Positions 26,607 to 34,963 are shown, counted from the first letter of the stretch. The stretch: 49,635 nt of DNA from an uncultured Bacillota bacterium (GCA_949282275.1 CASDOO010000028.1:1-49635); one strand, 5' to 3'. The notes: generated from the sequence alone by a model not told the origin. Numbers and translations are program-made.

Positions 26607-26998
26607 TTATCCAGCTTGTCTGCCAGGGCGGAGAGTTTCTCAAAGGTTTCCTGATGGATGATGTGCTCGACGCGACAGGCATCCGTCTCGGCAATCTCGG
26701 ACTCGATGCCAAGCTCGAGGAAGAGCTTGGTGAGGACACGATGCCTGGAAAGGGTGGCCTCGGCTTTCTTGCGACCTTCCTCGGTCAGTTCGAGCTGTCC
26801 CTTGGGACCGACAAGGATGAAACCGTCTTCCTTGAGGACCTTGACGGCACGGGAAATCGCCGGCCTGGAATAGCCGAAGGCGGCGGCAAGGTCGACGCTG
26901 CGGACGGTCTTGTTCTGCTCCTGGAGCATCAGGATCTTCTCAAGATAGTCCTCGCCGGATTCATGGATGTTGGTCTCGTTTTCGATTTTGTTTTTCAT
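26603..26998 (-). CDS. DtxR/MntR-family metal-dependent repressor
   Basis: Metal-responsive transcription factor of 131 residues: N-terminal winged helix (DLAAAFGYSRPAISRAVKVL) and metal-binding dimerisation domain. Ligand positions look mixed. D17 and E20 correspond to MntR Asp8 and Glu11, and EH in DACRVEH match Glu102/His103, but the residue three before the Glu is Cys, as in the iron-sensing DtxR site, not Glu. Mn versus Fe specificity is therefore open, so I give no symbol. There is no Shine-Dalgarno sequence: an extended -10 (TGGTATAAT) ends 10 nt before the ATG, which suggests a leaderless mRNA. Overlaps recG by 4 nt. Confidence 0.88.
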   Translation of the reverse strand: MKNKIENETNIHESGEDYLEKILMLQEQNKTVRSVDLAAAFGYSRPAISRAVKVLKEDGFILVGPKGQLELTEEGRKKAEATLSRHRVLTKLFLELGIESEIAETDACRVEHIIHQETFEKLSALADKLDK

Positions 26999-27008
26999 TG
27001 CTGTTGGA

Positions 27009-27017
27009 ATTATACCA
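27009..27017 (-). promoter_or_regulatory. Extended -10 promoter, leaderless start of the DtxR-family gene
   Basis: On the minus strand TGGTATAAT is an exact extended -10. Only 10 nt separate it from the ATG at 26998, so transcription should begin about 3 nt before the start codon. No -35 match is visible. Confidence 0.6.
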
Positions 27018-27047
27018 CATTCTCCCGATACGATAGGGAAAGAGACA

Positions 27048-27078
27048 ACAAAAAAAACGCAGGCACAAGGCTTGCGTT
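27048..27078 (-). terminator. Terminator of rpmE
   Basis: On the minus strand AACGCAAGC pairs with GCCTGCGTT (one A/C mismatch) around a CTTGT loop and is followed by seven or more T residues. Confidence 0.8.
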
Positions 27079-27102
27079 TTCTTCTATCGTTCCAAAGAGG
27101 AC

Positions 27103-27327
27103 CTACTTGGCGGCTTTCTTGGCTTCGCTGTCCTTCAGCATGCGGTTGAACTTGGCGACACGGCCGGTGTCCGCAGCGAAAGTGAGCTTACCGGTGTAGA
27201 AGCTGTGGCAATGAGAGCAGGTATCGACCTTGATCTCGGGAAGGGTGGAACCGGTCTCGAAAGTGTTTCCGCAGGTCAGGCAGGTGACCTTGGCCCGGTA
27301 GTATTTCGGGTGGATGTCTTTCTTCAT
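27103..27327 (-). CDS. rpmE: 50S ribosomal protein L31 (zinc-binding type)
   Basis: Ribosomal protein bL31 of 74 residues. Zinc ligands C16, C19, C37 and C40 are all present, so it is the C+ form that is made under zinc sufficiency; begins MKKDIHP as usual. Ribosome site GAGGAGG. A minus-strand promoter lies at 27362-27390 and a terminator at 27048-27078, so it is a single-gene unit. Confidence 0.96.
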   Translation of the reverse strand: MKKDIHPKYYRAKVTCLTCGNTFETGSTLPEIKVDTCSHCHSFYTGKLTFAADTGRVAKFNRMLKDSEAKKAAK

Positions 27328-27361
27328 TTTCTTTGTCCTCCTCGTCTTTCTATCTTTAATC

Positions 27362-27390
27362 TATATACCATGCGAAACGCAAGGCAACAA
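27362..27390 (-). promoter_or_regulatory. Promoter of rpmE
   Basis: On the minus strand TTGTTG (27385-27390), 17-bp spacer, TATATA (27362-27367) with an extended TGG. The start codon is 34 nt downstream. Confidence 0.55.
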
Positions 27391-27453
27391 TCAATATACG
27401 ACTTCCGGTGGGAATCTTCAAGGAAAATATCTTCTTTTTTCAAGGAGAGCCGT

Positions 27454-27708
27454 TCAGTCCTCATAACGGGACGCCCTTTCGGAAAAGGGCTGATCCGGTT
27501 CGAGGGAATCGTCATCGTCATCCCGCATCCTCGACTTGTCCCGAATCATGCTATCGTCTTCGCTTGACGGAAGGAGGCGTTCCTCTTCCTCGAAAACGCC
27601 TTGGCTGGCATGGCCGAGAATTTCCTTTGGCGGAAGCGTTGCGTGGCACTTCGGGCAGATCCAGCACCAATCATCGATGTTCCGATGGCAGAACGGACAT
27701 TCTTTCAT
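27454..27708 (-). CDS. Small double-CxxC zinc-ribbon protein
   Basis: Hypothetical protein of 84 residues. It begins MKECPFCHRNID and has a second CPKC, so C4/C7 and C18/C21 form a rubredoxin-like zinc ribbon of the zinc_ribbon_2 type. The rest is acidic and probably disordered, with a run of five Asp. Ribosome site AGGGAGGGAGA. It stands alone and diverges from the HAD gene. Function unknown. Confidence 0.6.
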   Translation of the reverse strand: MKECPFCHRNIDDWCWICPKCHATLPPKEILGHASQGVFEEEERLLPSSEDDSMIRDKSRMRDDDDDSLEPDQPFSERASRYED

Positions 27709-27770
27709 GGGTCTCTCCCTCCCTTTTTCCTAAGGCAAGTGGAAGAAAACAATTTCCGCTTCTTGCTTTA

Positions 27771-27779
27771 TGTTACAAT
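27771..27779 (+). promoter_or_regulatory. Extended -10 promoter of the HAD-like gene
   Basis: TGTTACAAT fits an extended -10 element, 33 nt before the start codon; no clear -35 is present. Confidence 0.5.
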
Positions 27780-27812
27780 GAAAGCAGGAAAAAGTCATGT
27801 GAGGAAGACAAA

Positions 27813-28661
27813 ATGGCAAAAAAACCGAAAATCGCCCTTCTTTACGATTTCGACAAGACCCTCTCGACGACCGACATGCAGAACTACACCTTCATTCCCG
27901 CCCTGAACATTCATCCCTCCGAGTTCTGGGAGGACTGCAACCGTTTTTCCCGTCTCCATCACATGGATCCCCTTCTTGTCTATATGTATAAGATGATTGA
28001 GCTCTCGAAGCAGAAGAACCTTCCGATAAACCGCGAAGCCTTCGTGAGCATGGGAAAGGACATCCGTTTCTTCCCGGGCGTGGAGTCCTGGTTCCCGCGC
28101 GTCGATGCCTTCGGGGAATCCATCGGAGCAAAGGTCGAGCACTACATCATCTCCAGCGGCAACAAGGAAATCATCGAGGGATCGACCATCTACAAATATT
28201 TCAAGAAGGTCTTTGCCTGCGAGTTCCTCTATGTCAATGACGAGGCCGTATGGCCAAAGAGCGTCATCAATTACACGACCAAGACGCAGTTCCTCTTCCG
28301 CGTCAACAAGGGCGTCCTGGATATCTCCGAGAACGAGAAGGTCAATGCCTCCACGCCGGACAGCGAAAGGGTCATTCCCTTCCGCAACATGATCTATATT
28401 GCCGATGGGCTGACCGATGTTCCCTGCATGAAGCTGGTCCGGCAGAAGGGGGGCTATGCCATAGCCGTCTATGCTCCGGACAAGATTCCGCAGGCGAAGC
28501 AGCTCTTTGCGGATCATCGGGTCGACTACATTGCCCAGGCCGACTACCGGGACAAGAGCCAGCTTAGCCGAATCGTCGAGCTGATCATGAGAAGGATGGT
28601 CGTCCAGGACGAACTTGTCCGGCTCCACAACCGGCAAGCCAAGAAGGTCGAGGAAGAATAG
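27813..28661 (+). CDS. HAD-superfamily phosphatase-like hydrolase
   Basis: Cytoplasmic protein of 282 residues. The HAD motif I is LLYDFDKTLS with D12 as nucleophile and D14 as acid/base; motif II is around YIISSGN, and the acidic motif is IADGLTDVPC in place of the commoner GDGxxD. The layout resembles the phosphoserine phosphatase-like subgroup, with a helical cap after motif I. Substrate unknown. The start chosen is the ATG after GAGGAAG; the longer upstream frame overlaps the divergent zinc-ribbon gene. Terminator at 28686-28716. Confidence 0.85.
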   Translation: MAKKPKIALLYDFDKTLSTTDMQNYTFIPALNIHPSEFWEDCNRFSRLHHMDPLLVYMYKMIELSKQKNLPINREAFVSMGKDIRFFPGVESWFPRVDAFGESIGAKVEHYIISSGNKEIIEGSTIYKYFKKVFACEFLYVNDEAVWPKSVINYTTKTQFLFRVNKGVLDISENEKVNASTPDSERVIPFRNMIYIADGLTDVPCMKLVRQKGGYAIAVYAPDKIPQAKQLFADHRVDYIAQADYRDKSQLSRIVELIMRRMVVQDELVRLHNRQAKKVEEE

Positions 28662-28685
28662 CGCGGGGATTTCCCCGTATCGGAA

Positions 28686-28716
28686 AGGCAAGGGCCTCAA
28701 GGTTCCTTGCTTTTTT
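28686..28716 (+). terminator. Terminator of the HAD-like gene
   Basis: GCAAGG pairs with CCTTGC (28688-28693 and 28705-28710) and is followed by TTTTTT. Confidence 0.65.
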
Positions 28717-28781
28717 CATGTGCTGGGCAATGCCATGCAAAAGGGCAAGGGCTTTGGGTCGAAAAAAAGAATTTCGGAAGG

Positions 28782-28795
28782 AAAAAGCGATTACA
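28782..28795. promoter_or_regulatory. cre-like half-good site upstream of the first GH3 gene
   Basis: AAAAAGCGATTACA matches TGWAANCGNTNWCA except for the first two bases. It lies 158 bp before the GH3 start codon. Confidence 0.3.
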
Positions 28796-28896
28796 AACAT
28801 TTTGTTTTGTAGAGTTATTTGTCGCATATTGTGTGAAGAAGAGGAATGAAATCATGCAGTTTAGGAAACAAAAGAAACAACTTAGGCAGAAAAAGC

Positions 28897-28904
28897 GGGG
28901 GGGG
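28897..28904 (+). repeat. G8 homopolymer in the 5' region of the first GH3 gene
   Basis: A run of eight G, 48 nt before the GH3 start codon. A possible -10 TAAAAT at 28917-28922 would put this run in the -35/-10 spacer; otherwise it is in the mRNA leader. Confidence 0.7.
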
Positions 28905-28921
28905 TTCTTTGAAATTTAAAA

Positions 28922-28935
28922 TGAAAGCGCTTATC
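28922..28935. promoter_or_regulatory. cre-like site next to the first GH3 start
   Basis: TGAAAGCGCTTATC matches the cre pattern except for its last two bases. It lies directly before the ribosome site, a position where CcpA would block transcription. Confidence 0.4.
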
Positions 28936-28952
28936 GGAGAAAGGAGTTTAAC

Positions 28953-31900
28953 ATGAAATCCACTAAGCGGACTCTTCATCTCCTCACTGGCGGCGCAACC
29001 ATTTTCTCCACGCTGGCCGTTTTGGCCATCGGGGCGAGCATGATTGCCAACGCTTGGGCGCCGATGATCGACAGAACCCTCGGTACCACAAGCCAGGAAA
29101 TCGTCAATGGGGAAGGTGACGCAGAAGACCTCTACCTGTTCAACAACGAAGAGATCGATACGACCGACAAGTTGGTTCAGTGGCACAAGGACCTCGCCGA
29201 AAGGGAGGCCGAGGAAGGTGTCGTCCTTCTCAAGAACGAGAACAACGTCCTTCCGTTGAACGGTACGAATCCGAAGGTGACCCTTCTCGGGCATCGCAGT
29301 CACTATCCTCAGTATGGTGGCCAGATCGGTAGTTCCCCCAATGCTGCGCAGAACGTTTCTTTGGAAAGTGCTCTTCAGCAGAAGGGCTTCCAGCTCAATC
29401 CCACGACGATTGCCGCCTATGAGGCTGCCGGACAATACAATTCCGGCAACTTTACGGGTTCCTTCGGTCAGCCGGCATTTGACTATCGTCCTGGAACGCT
29501 GAACAATTCCTTCGGTGTCTCCACGACCGGAACGGGCTCTCTCCGTATCGGCGAGCCGAGCATCGCTACCCTGAAGGAATATGCGACATCCGATATCGAT
29601 GCCAGTTGCGCGGAATATGATGATGCCGCCATTGTCGTCGTTGGACGTCCTTCCTCGGAAGCCGGCGAGTTCTATCCCGGCGAAGCGGGCATCAAGTGTC
29701 CCGAGGAGTTTGAGGAAGGCGACAACATCCTCATGCTCAGCATCAACGAGAAGGAAGTCATCGACTACGCCGTTTCGCATTTCGACAAGGTCGTCGTCCT
29801 CGTCAACAGCGACAGCCCGATGGGTATCGACTATCTGAAGAAGACTGCCGGTGTCGATAGCGTCCTTTGGGTTGGCGCTCCCGGAAACTACGGCTTCCTT
29901 GGCGTTGCCGATGTCCTCAAGGGCGTCGTCAGCCCCTCCGGACACCTTCCCGACACCTATCCGGTCGATGCTTCGCGTTCCCCTGCCGCCCAGAACTATG
30001 GCGTCATCACGTGGGGCAACCTCGATGACATCTCCACCGAGGACATGACCTATTCCGACTATCGTGCCCTTGCCTATCTTGACGAGAAGGAAGGCATCTA
30101 TACCGGATATCGCTATTATGAGACCCGCTATGAGGATGCCGTCCTCGGCCAGGGCAAGGCGACTTCCACGAAGGGTTCCGCCTCCGGGGCCTGGGACTAC
30201 GAGAAGGAAGTCAGCTATCCCTTCGGCTATGGCCTTAGCTACACGACCTTCGAACAGACGCTGACGGACATTGACTGGAACCTCGGCGAGAAGACCGTCA
30301 CCGCCACCGTCCATGTCAAGAACACCGGCAATGTCGATGCGAAGTCCGTCGTCCAGCTCTATGTCCAGTCTCCCTATACCCAGTACGACAAGGACAACAA
30401 GGTCGAGAAGTCTTCCGTCCAGCTTGCCGACTTTGGCAAGACCGATGTCCTCAAGGCCAACGGCGGCGAACAGGACGTCACCCTGACCTTCGACATGAAG
30501 TACATCGCCAGCTACGACTACACCAATGCCAAGACCTATATCCTTGATGCGGGCGATTACCTCTTCACCATCGGAAATGGCTCCCACGAGGCCGTCAACA
30601 ACATCCTTGCCTACAAGGATGCTGATGTCGAGGGCGATGCCGAGAACGTCTTGGTCCACCATGTCGATTCCTTGGACACGACGACCTTCTCCGAATCGGA
30701 CAACGGCACGAAGATTACCAACCAGTTCGATGACATGAGCCTCTCCTACTACCTTGACGACTATGACGATCCGCAGCTCTCCCGCAGCGACTGGGATGCC
30801 ACGTGGCCGACGAAGACCGAAGGCATCATCGCCACCGAGGAGATGATCCACGAGCTGAGGAACGACACGCATGAGCTCGGAACCAACGATGATGTCAGCG
30901 GTATCCGCTGGGGCGTCGATTCCGGCATCAACCTCGCTTCCCTCAAGGGTGCCGAGTACGACGATCCCCGTTGGGACTACCTCCTCGACCAGATGACCCT
31001 GGAGGAAGCCATCAACATCTTCACCACCGGAAACTCCCAGGTCGCCGGCGCGGATTCGATCAGTGCCCCGAAGCTCAATGTCCAGGACGGTCCTCTGGGA
31101 TTCAGCTATTCGCCTCTTGGGGCCTTTGCCAACAAGACGGATCCCGAAAAGCCGTTCTATATCCCCGAGACCGACCCCAATGCCAACTATAGCATTTACG
31201 ATTCCGTCACCGAGCCTCTCATCGGCGCTTCCTTCAACAAGGAACTTGCCAACGAACAAGGCCGTCTCTTCGGAACCGATGGCCTCTGGAGCAATTCGAC
31301 CATCCTCTGGGGTCCTGGACTCAATACGCACAGGACGCCCTTCAACGGCAGAAACCATGAATACTATTCCGAAGATCCGATGCTGAGCGCCTACCTCGGC
31401 AGCGAGGTCGTCAAGGGCGGAAAGCAATACGGCGTCATCATCGCGCCCAAGCACTTCTGCTTCAACGACCAGGAATCCAACCGTTGCGGCATTTCCCCGT
31501 TCATGAACGAGCAGAGGGCCAGGGAAAACGAGCTTCGCGCCTTCCAGATGGCCTTCGAGGATGCCGGATGCCTTGGAACGATGACGACCTTCACCCGTGT
31601 CGGACTTACCTATGGTAGTGCCGACGAAGGCATGATCAACAACGTCCTCAAGGGCGAGTGGGGCTTCCGCGGCTACATCGTCACCGATATGATCAACGGC
31701 GACAAGTACATGAGAGCCGACACGTCCCTCCTTGCCGGTACGACGATTCTCGATACGGGTTCCAGCGAATGGTTCACGGTCGACTACGTTGCCCATGATG
31801 CCGAGCTCCAGAACGCCCTTAAGGAAGCCATGCACATGAACTACTATGCCATCGTCAATTCCTGCGGTCTCAACGGCATGAACGCCAACTCCTACATTGT

Positions 31901-32051
31901 CTACCACACGACATGGTGGCAGGCGACCCTCATCGCCCTCTATAGCGTCTTCATCGTCGCTACCGTTGCCTGTCTTGGATTCCTTGTCTTCTTCTTTGTC
32001 AAGGATGCCTTGAGAAAGAAGGAAGACGAAACGACAGAGGAGGTCAAGTAA
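28953..32051 (+). CDS. Membrane-anchored GH3 glycosidase, reversed domain order
   Basis: Beta-glycosidase-like enzyme of 1032 residues, membrane-anchored at both ends (TM about 9-33 and 992-1016), so the enzyme would sit outside the cell. The order is reversed relative to standard GH3: first the alpha/beta C-domain (about 75-430, EEGVVLLKNENNVLPL), then an FnIII-like domain (about 435-545), then the (beta/alpha)8 domain (about 660-960). Catalytic elements are intact: DGPLG with D712, THRTPFNGRNHEYYSED, K833-H834 and nucleophile D912 in GYIVTDM. Ruminococcus albus and Butyrivibrio beta-glucosidases share this order. Sugar specificity unknown. Ribosome site GGAGAAAGGAG. Upstream: G8 and cre-like sites. 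Confidence 0.9.
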   Translation: MKSTKRTLHLLTGGATIFSTLAVLAIGASMIANAWAPMIDRTLGTTSQEIVNGEGDAEDLYLFNNEEIDTTDKLVQWHKDLAEREAEEGVVLLKNENNVLPLNGTNPKVTLLGHRSHYPQYGGQIGSSPNAAQNVSLESALQQKGFQLNPTTIAAYEAAGQYNSGNFTGSFGQPAFDYRPGTLNNSFGVSTTGTGSLRIGEPSIATLKEYATSDIDASCAEYDDAAIVVVGRPSSEAGEFYPGEAGIKCPEEFEEGDNILMLSINEKEVIDYAVSHFDKVVVLVNSDSPMGIDYLKKTAGVDSVLWVGAPGNYGFLGVADVLKGVVSPSGHLPDTYPVDASRSPAAQNYGVITWGNLDDISTEDMTYSDYRALAYLDEKEGIYTGYRYYETRYEDAVLGQGKATSTKGSASGAWDYEKEVSYPFGYGLSYTTFEQTLTDIDWNLGEKTVTATVHVKNTGNVDAKSVVQLYVQSPYTQYDKDNKVEKSSVQLADFGKTDVLKANGGEQDVTLTFDMKYIASYDYTNAKTYILDAGDYLFTIGNGSHEAVNNILAYKDADVEGDAENVLVHHVDSLDTTTFSESDNGTKITNQFDDMSLSYYLDDYDDPQLSRSDWDATWPTKTEGIIATEEMIHELRNDTHELGTNDDVSGIRWGVDSGINLASLKGAEYDDPRWDYLLDQMTLEEAINIFTTGNSQVAGADSISAPKLNVQDGPLGFSYSPLGAFANKTDPEKPFYIPETDPNANYSIYDSVTEPLIGASFNKELANEQGRLFGTDGLWSNSTILWGPGLNTHRTPFNGRNHEYYSEDPMLSAYLGSEVVKGGKQYGVIIAPKHFCFNDQESNRCGISPFMNEQRARENELRAFQMAFEDAGCLGTMTTFTRVGLTYGSADEGMINNVLKGEWGFRGYIVTDMINGDKYMRADTSLLAGTTILDTGSSEWFTVDYVAHDAELQNALKEAMHMNYYAIVNSCGLNGMNANSYIVYHTTWWQATLIALYSVFIVATVACLGFLVFFFVKDALRKKEDETTEEVK

Positions 32052-32052
32052 G

Positions 32053-32532
32053 ATGGAAAAGGTCCTGGAATTCCTCAAGAAGCAGTCCATCGCCTTCTAT
32101 CTCTCCATTGCCAGCTTCCTTCTGATCCTGATCGGAACGATCATCTTCGCCGTCAATGGCGGAAGCGAGTACTACAACGATTCCGACAAGCTCGTCCTTG
32201 TCACCGTCTTCTCCATCCTTGCCCTTCTTGTCATCGTCGCCATCGACGTCCTCTCCCACTTCCTCCCTGCGAAGTACGTCAACCTCGGCTGGATTCTCGT
32301 CGGTATCTTCGCCATGGTGGCCTTCATGGTCATCTGCGCCAACCGCGTCGAGTCCATCGCCTACATCTTCGGCTCGGATCTGGAGAACGACAACCCTCTC
32401 GCCCTTCCGGCCGTGACGCAGTATTTCATCGGTGCCGGATTCTACTTCGTCGGCATCGTCTGTGCCTTCGTCGCCAGCTTCTTCTCCGTCCTCAAGGACA
32501 AGGAAGAGGACACCGAAACCGCAAGGCAGTAG
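32053..32532 (+). CDS. Four-helix membrane protein coupled to the GH3 gene
   Basis: Membrane protein of 159 residues, not recognised. Four predicted helices near 15-34, 47-68, 78-95 and 122-145, and an acidic cytoplasmic-type tail. Its ribosome site (GAGGAGG) lies in the last codons of the GH3 gene and its ATG is 1 nt after that stop, so the two proteins are made together. It could act as a membrane partner of the anchored glycosidase; there is no direct sign of transport function. Followed by a bidirectional terminator. Confidence 0.75.
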   Translation: MEKVLEFLKKQSIAFYLSIASFLLILIGTIIFAVNGGSEYYNDSDKLVLVTVFSILALLVIVAIDVLSHFLPAKYVNLGWILVGIFAMVAFMVICANRVESIAYIFGSDLENDNPLALPAVTQYFIGAGFYFVGIVCAFVASFFSVLKDKEEDTETARQ

Positions 32533-32546
32533 CCTAGGCCAATCCA

Positions 32547-32583
32547 AAAAGACCCTTCGGAGCTTCTCCGGAGGGTCTTTTCT
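32547..32583. terminator. Bidirectional terminator between GH3 operon and GH2 gene
   Basis: A 16-bp stem (AAAAGACCCTTCGGAG with CTCCGGAGGGTCTTTT, one G-T pair) and a 3-nt loop. T-runs flank it on both strands, so it serves the GH3 operon rightwards and the GH2 gene leftwards. Confidence 0.9.
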
Positions 32584-32605
32584 TTTCTGTTCTTTCAGGA
32601 AGGAG

Positions 32606-34963
32606 TCAACGGACGTCGATGGCTGTTTCGCCCTTGCCGTGCACAGAGGAATAATGGACGACAAGCCTTCCCGTACCTTGGGGACGAAGGATGGCCATGT
32701 TTGTCCCGTAGTAGGTATTCGAACTCGTTGTCTTGTAGCCTTCCTTGTTGTAGGGACAGGCGTTTCCGAAGGCGAGCAGTTCGCCGTTTTCCACGCCATC
32801 GATGGTTATCGACGTATCCTCGTTCATCTTGCGGATTCCTCTTTCGTCGGTGATTTCGAAACGGAGGTGGGCAAGGCAATCCATGGTGAGGGATTCTTCC
32901 TCGAATGCGGCGGAGAGAATCGTCGTGTCGGAGGCGGAATAAATTGTCTCCTCGGCTATCGGATTTCCCTTTTCGTCGAGGGCAACGGCACGGATATCTC
33001 CCTTCCAGTAGCGGATGGCAAAGGAAGTCCTGCCGTTCTTTTTCGTCTTCTTCCTGCCAATCCGCTTTCCGTTCTGGTAGAGCTCGACATAGGGCGAGAC
33101 GGCATAGACATCGACCTTAGTCGTCATGCCCTCGTCCCCGGAGAAGGAATAGCTCTGCCTTGCCATGGAGAAGCTCCAGGCCGATGGCGTGTGCTTGGAA
33201 AGGTAGTCCCTTGGGGCAAGGACAACGACATGGATGGGATCGAGCTCGAAGGCGACGCGGGTATAGAGAAGCTCCGCGCTCCAGTCGCCGAGGATGTCCA
33301 TCTTGCCAGCCCCGGCAAGGATCATGCCCTCCTTTCCGTCACGCCAATTGACACGGCAGAGCGGTATCAGGGCGCCGATTCCCGATTCGCCAAGATAGTC
33401 CATGCCTGCCCAGACGAAGTCGCCAAGGAGACGCGGATTCTCTTTCCAGAGCGTGTAGAACTTCCTCGCATCGGAAGAGAAGGTCTCGGTGCCGAGGAGG
33501 AAGCGATGGGGATATTTCCCAAGGTCCTTCCGATAGCGCTTGATGCCGTAGTTGTAGCCGGCGACGTCCAATTTCGAAAAGGCTTCCTTCGTGTTCCTGT
33601 CGACGATGGGAAGAAGAGCACCCGTTTTCATGAAGTCGGCGCCGAAGAGCCCGGCGAGGTCGTTGAAGAATTCCGAGGAATTGGCTGTCTTCTTTCCCGC
33701 AGCATCCTTCTTTGCCTTCTTGTCGGAATACTGGGTAAACGGCGTATGGGCGATGCCGTTGAAGAAGACGTTGATGCCGCACGTGACAGGCCTCGTATCA
33801 TCCAGTTCGTGCAGTCGGGCGACCATCCTTTCCGTCAGCTGGATTCCCTTCTTCTCGCTTGTCTCGCCGACCTCGTTTCCGATTGAATAGAAGATGACGC
33901 TCGGGTGGCAATAGTCCTTGTCGACCATGTCCTTGAGGTCCCTAGAGTAGTTTTCCGTCACATGGGAGGCATAGTCGTAGGCTGTCTTGTGGGTATACCA
34001 GCAATCGACGTATTCGTCGATGACAAGAAGGCCGATACGGTCGGCTTCCTCCAGGAAGGCGGAAGAGATGGGGTTGTGGGAACTGCGGACGGCGTTGTAG
34101 CCGGCCTTCTTGACAAGACGGGCCTTTCTTCTTTCGCTGTCCCTGTCCAAGGCGGCACCAAGGATGCCGGAATCCGAATGGAGGCAACAGCCAAGAAGGG
34201 GGAGGCGTTTTCCGTTGAGGAGGAAGCCTTTCTCCTCGTCCAGCTCGACTTGCCGGATGCCAAAGAGCCTTTCCTCCCTGTCGTCTGCCGTTTCGAAGAC
34301 GGCCTTGTAGAGCCTGGGATTTTCCGTGTCCCAAAGCTCGGCCTCCTCAAGGATGACGTCCCAAACGGGATGATCGGTGTTTTCGAAAACTCTTTCCGCC
34401 AGCTTCCTGTCCTTGTCGTAGATAAGGATTCTTACATCGGCCGTATTTGAAAGAGTGGACTCCAGATGGATATTTCTATTTTGATAGTCCAGTGTCTTTA
34501 TTTTTGCGGAGAAAGGAAGGAAGTGCGTCGTGGGCTTTGTGAAAAGATGGACATCCTGAAGGATGCCGGAACCCGTGTACCAACGCGAATTGGGCTGATC
34601 CGAATTATGAACATGGACCGCAAGCTTCATTTTCTTTCCGAAAACGACAAAGTCGCTGATGTCCAAAAGGACATGAGTGTAGCCATAGTCGTGTTCCCCG
34701 ATCTTCTTTCCGTCGAGATAGAACTCGCTGTCCTTGTAGACGCTCTCGAAAAGAAGGAAGACTTTCCTTCCTTGTTCCTCTAAAGGAATTTCAAGGCTTC
34801 TCTCGAAGACATAGTCCCCGCCTTCGAAATAGGCAAAGTTCTTTCCCGACGGATTGTCCGGCGAACGCTTTCCGTCGAACATGGCATCGTAGGGGAGCGA
34901 GATCCTTCTTGCCTCTTCCTCGTGCCCCTTCCGATAGTAGGTCCAGCCATCGTTTATCGTCAT
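32606..34963 (-). CDS. Cytoplasmic GH2 glycosidase (beta-galactosidase-like)
   Basis: Glycoside hydrolase family 2 enzyme of 785 residues without signal peptide. Layout: sugar-binding jelly-roll (about 1-140, with LFESVYKDSEFYLDG and GYTHVLLDIS), Ig-like domain (140-240), TIM barrel (240-530) and C-terminal beta domains. Catalytic acid/base is E364 in YSIGNEVGE and nucleophile E493 in LLGTETFSSD; the barrel entry KKAGYNAVRSSHNP is typical. It could be a beta-galactosidase, glucuronidase or mannosidase; specificity is not readable. Ribosome site AAGGAGA. It probably degrades sugars taken up after outside cleavage by the GH3 enzymes; this is inferred from the neighbourhood. Confidence 0.92.
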   Translation of the reverse strand: MTINDGWTYYRKGHEEEARRISLPYDAMFDGKRSPDNPSGKNFAYFEGGDYVFERSLEIPLEEQGRKVFLLFESVYKDSEFYLDGKKIGEHDYGYTHVLLDISDFVVFGKKMKLAVHVHNSDQPNSRWYTGSGILQDVHLFTKPTTHFLPFSAKIKTLDYQNRNIHLESTLSNTADVRILIYDKDRKLAERVFENTDHPVWDVILEEAELWDTENPRLYKAVFETADDREERLFGIRQVELDEEKGFLLNGKRLPLLGCCLHSDSGILGAALDRDSERRKARLVKKAGYNAVRSSHNPISSAFLEEADRIGLLVIDEYVDCWYTHKTAYDYASHVTENYSRDLKDMVDKDYCHPSVIFYSIGNEVGETSEKKGIQLTERMVARLHELDDTRPVTCGINVFFNGIAHTPFTQYSDKKAKKDAAGKKTANSSEFFNDLAGLFGADFMKTGALLPIVDRNTKEAFSKLDVAGYNYGIKRYRKDLGKYPHRFLLGTETFSSDARKFYTLWKENPRLLGDFVWAGMDYLGESGIGALIPLCRVNWRDGKEGMILAGAGKMDILGDWSAELLYTRVAFELDPIHVVVLAPRDYLSKHTPSAWSFSMARQSYSFSGDEGMTTKVDVYAVSPYVELYQNGKRIGRKKTKKNGRTSFAIRYWKGDIRAVALDEKGNPIAEETIYSASDTTILSAAFEEESLTMDCLAHLRFEITDERGIRKMNEDTSITIDGVENGELLAFGNACPYNKEGYKTTSSNTYYGTNMAILRPQGTGRLVVHYSSVHGKGETAIDVR

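Noticed and set aside
28815..32090. 1091-codon frame antisense to the first GH3 gene
   Set aside because: Same reason: the sense strand carries intact GH3 motifs and the reverse does not resemble any protein.
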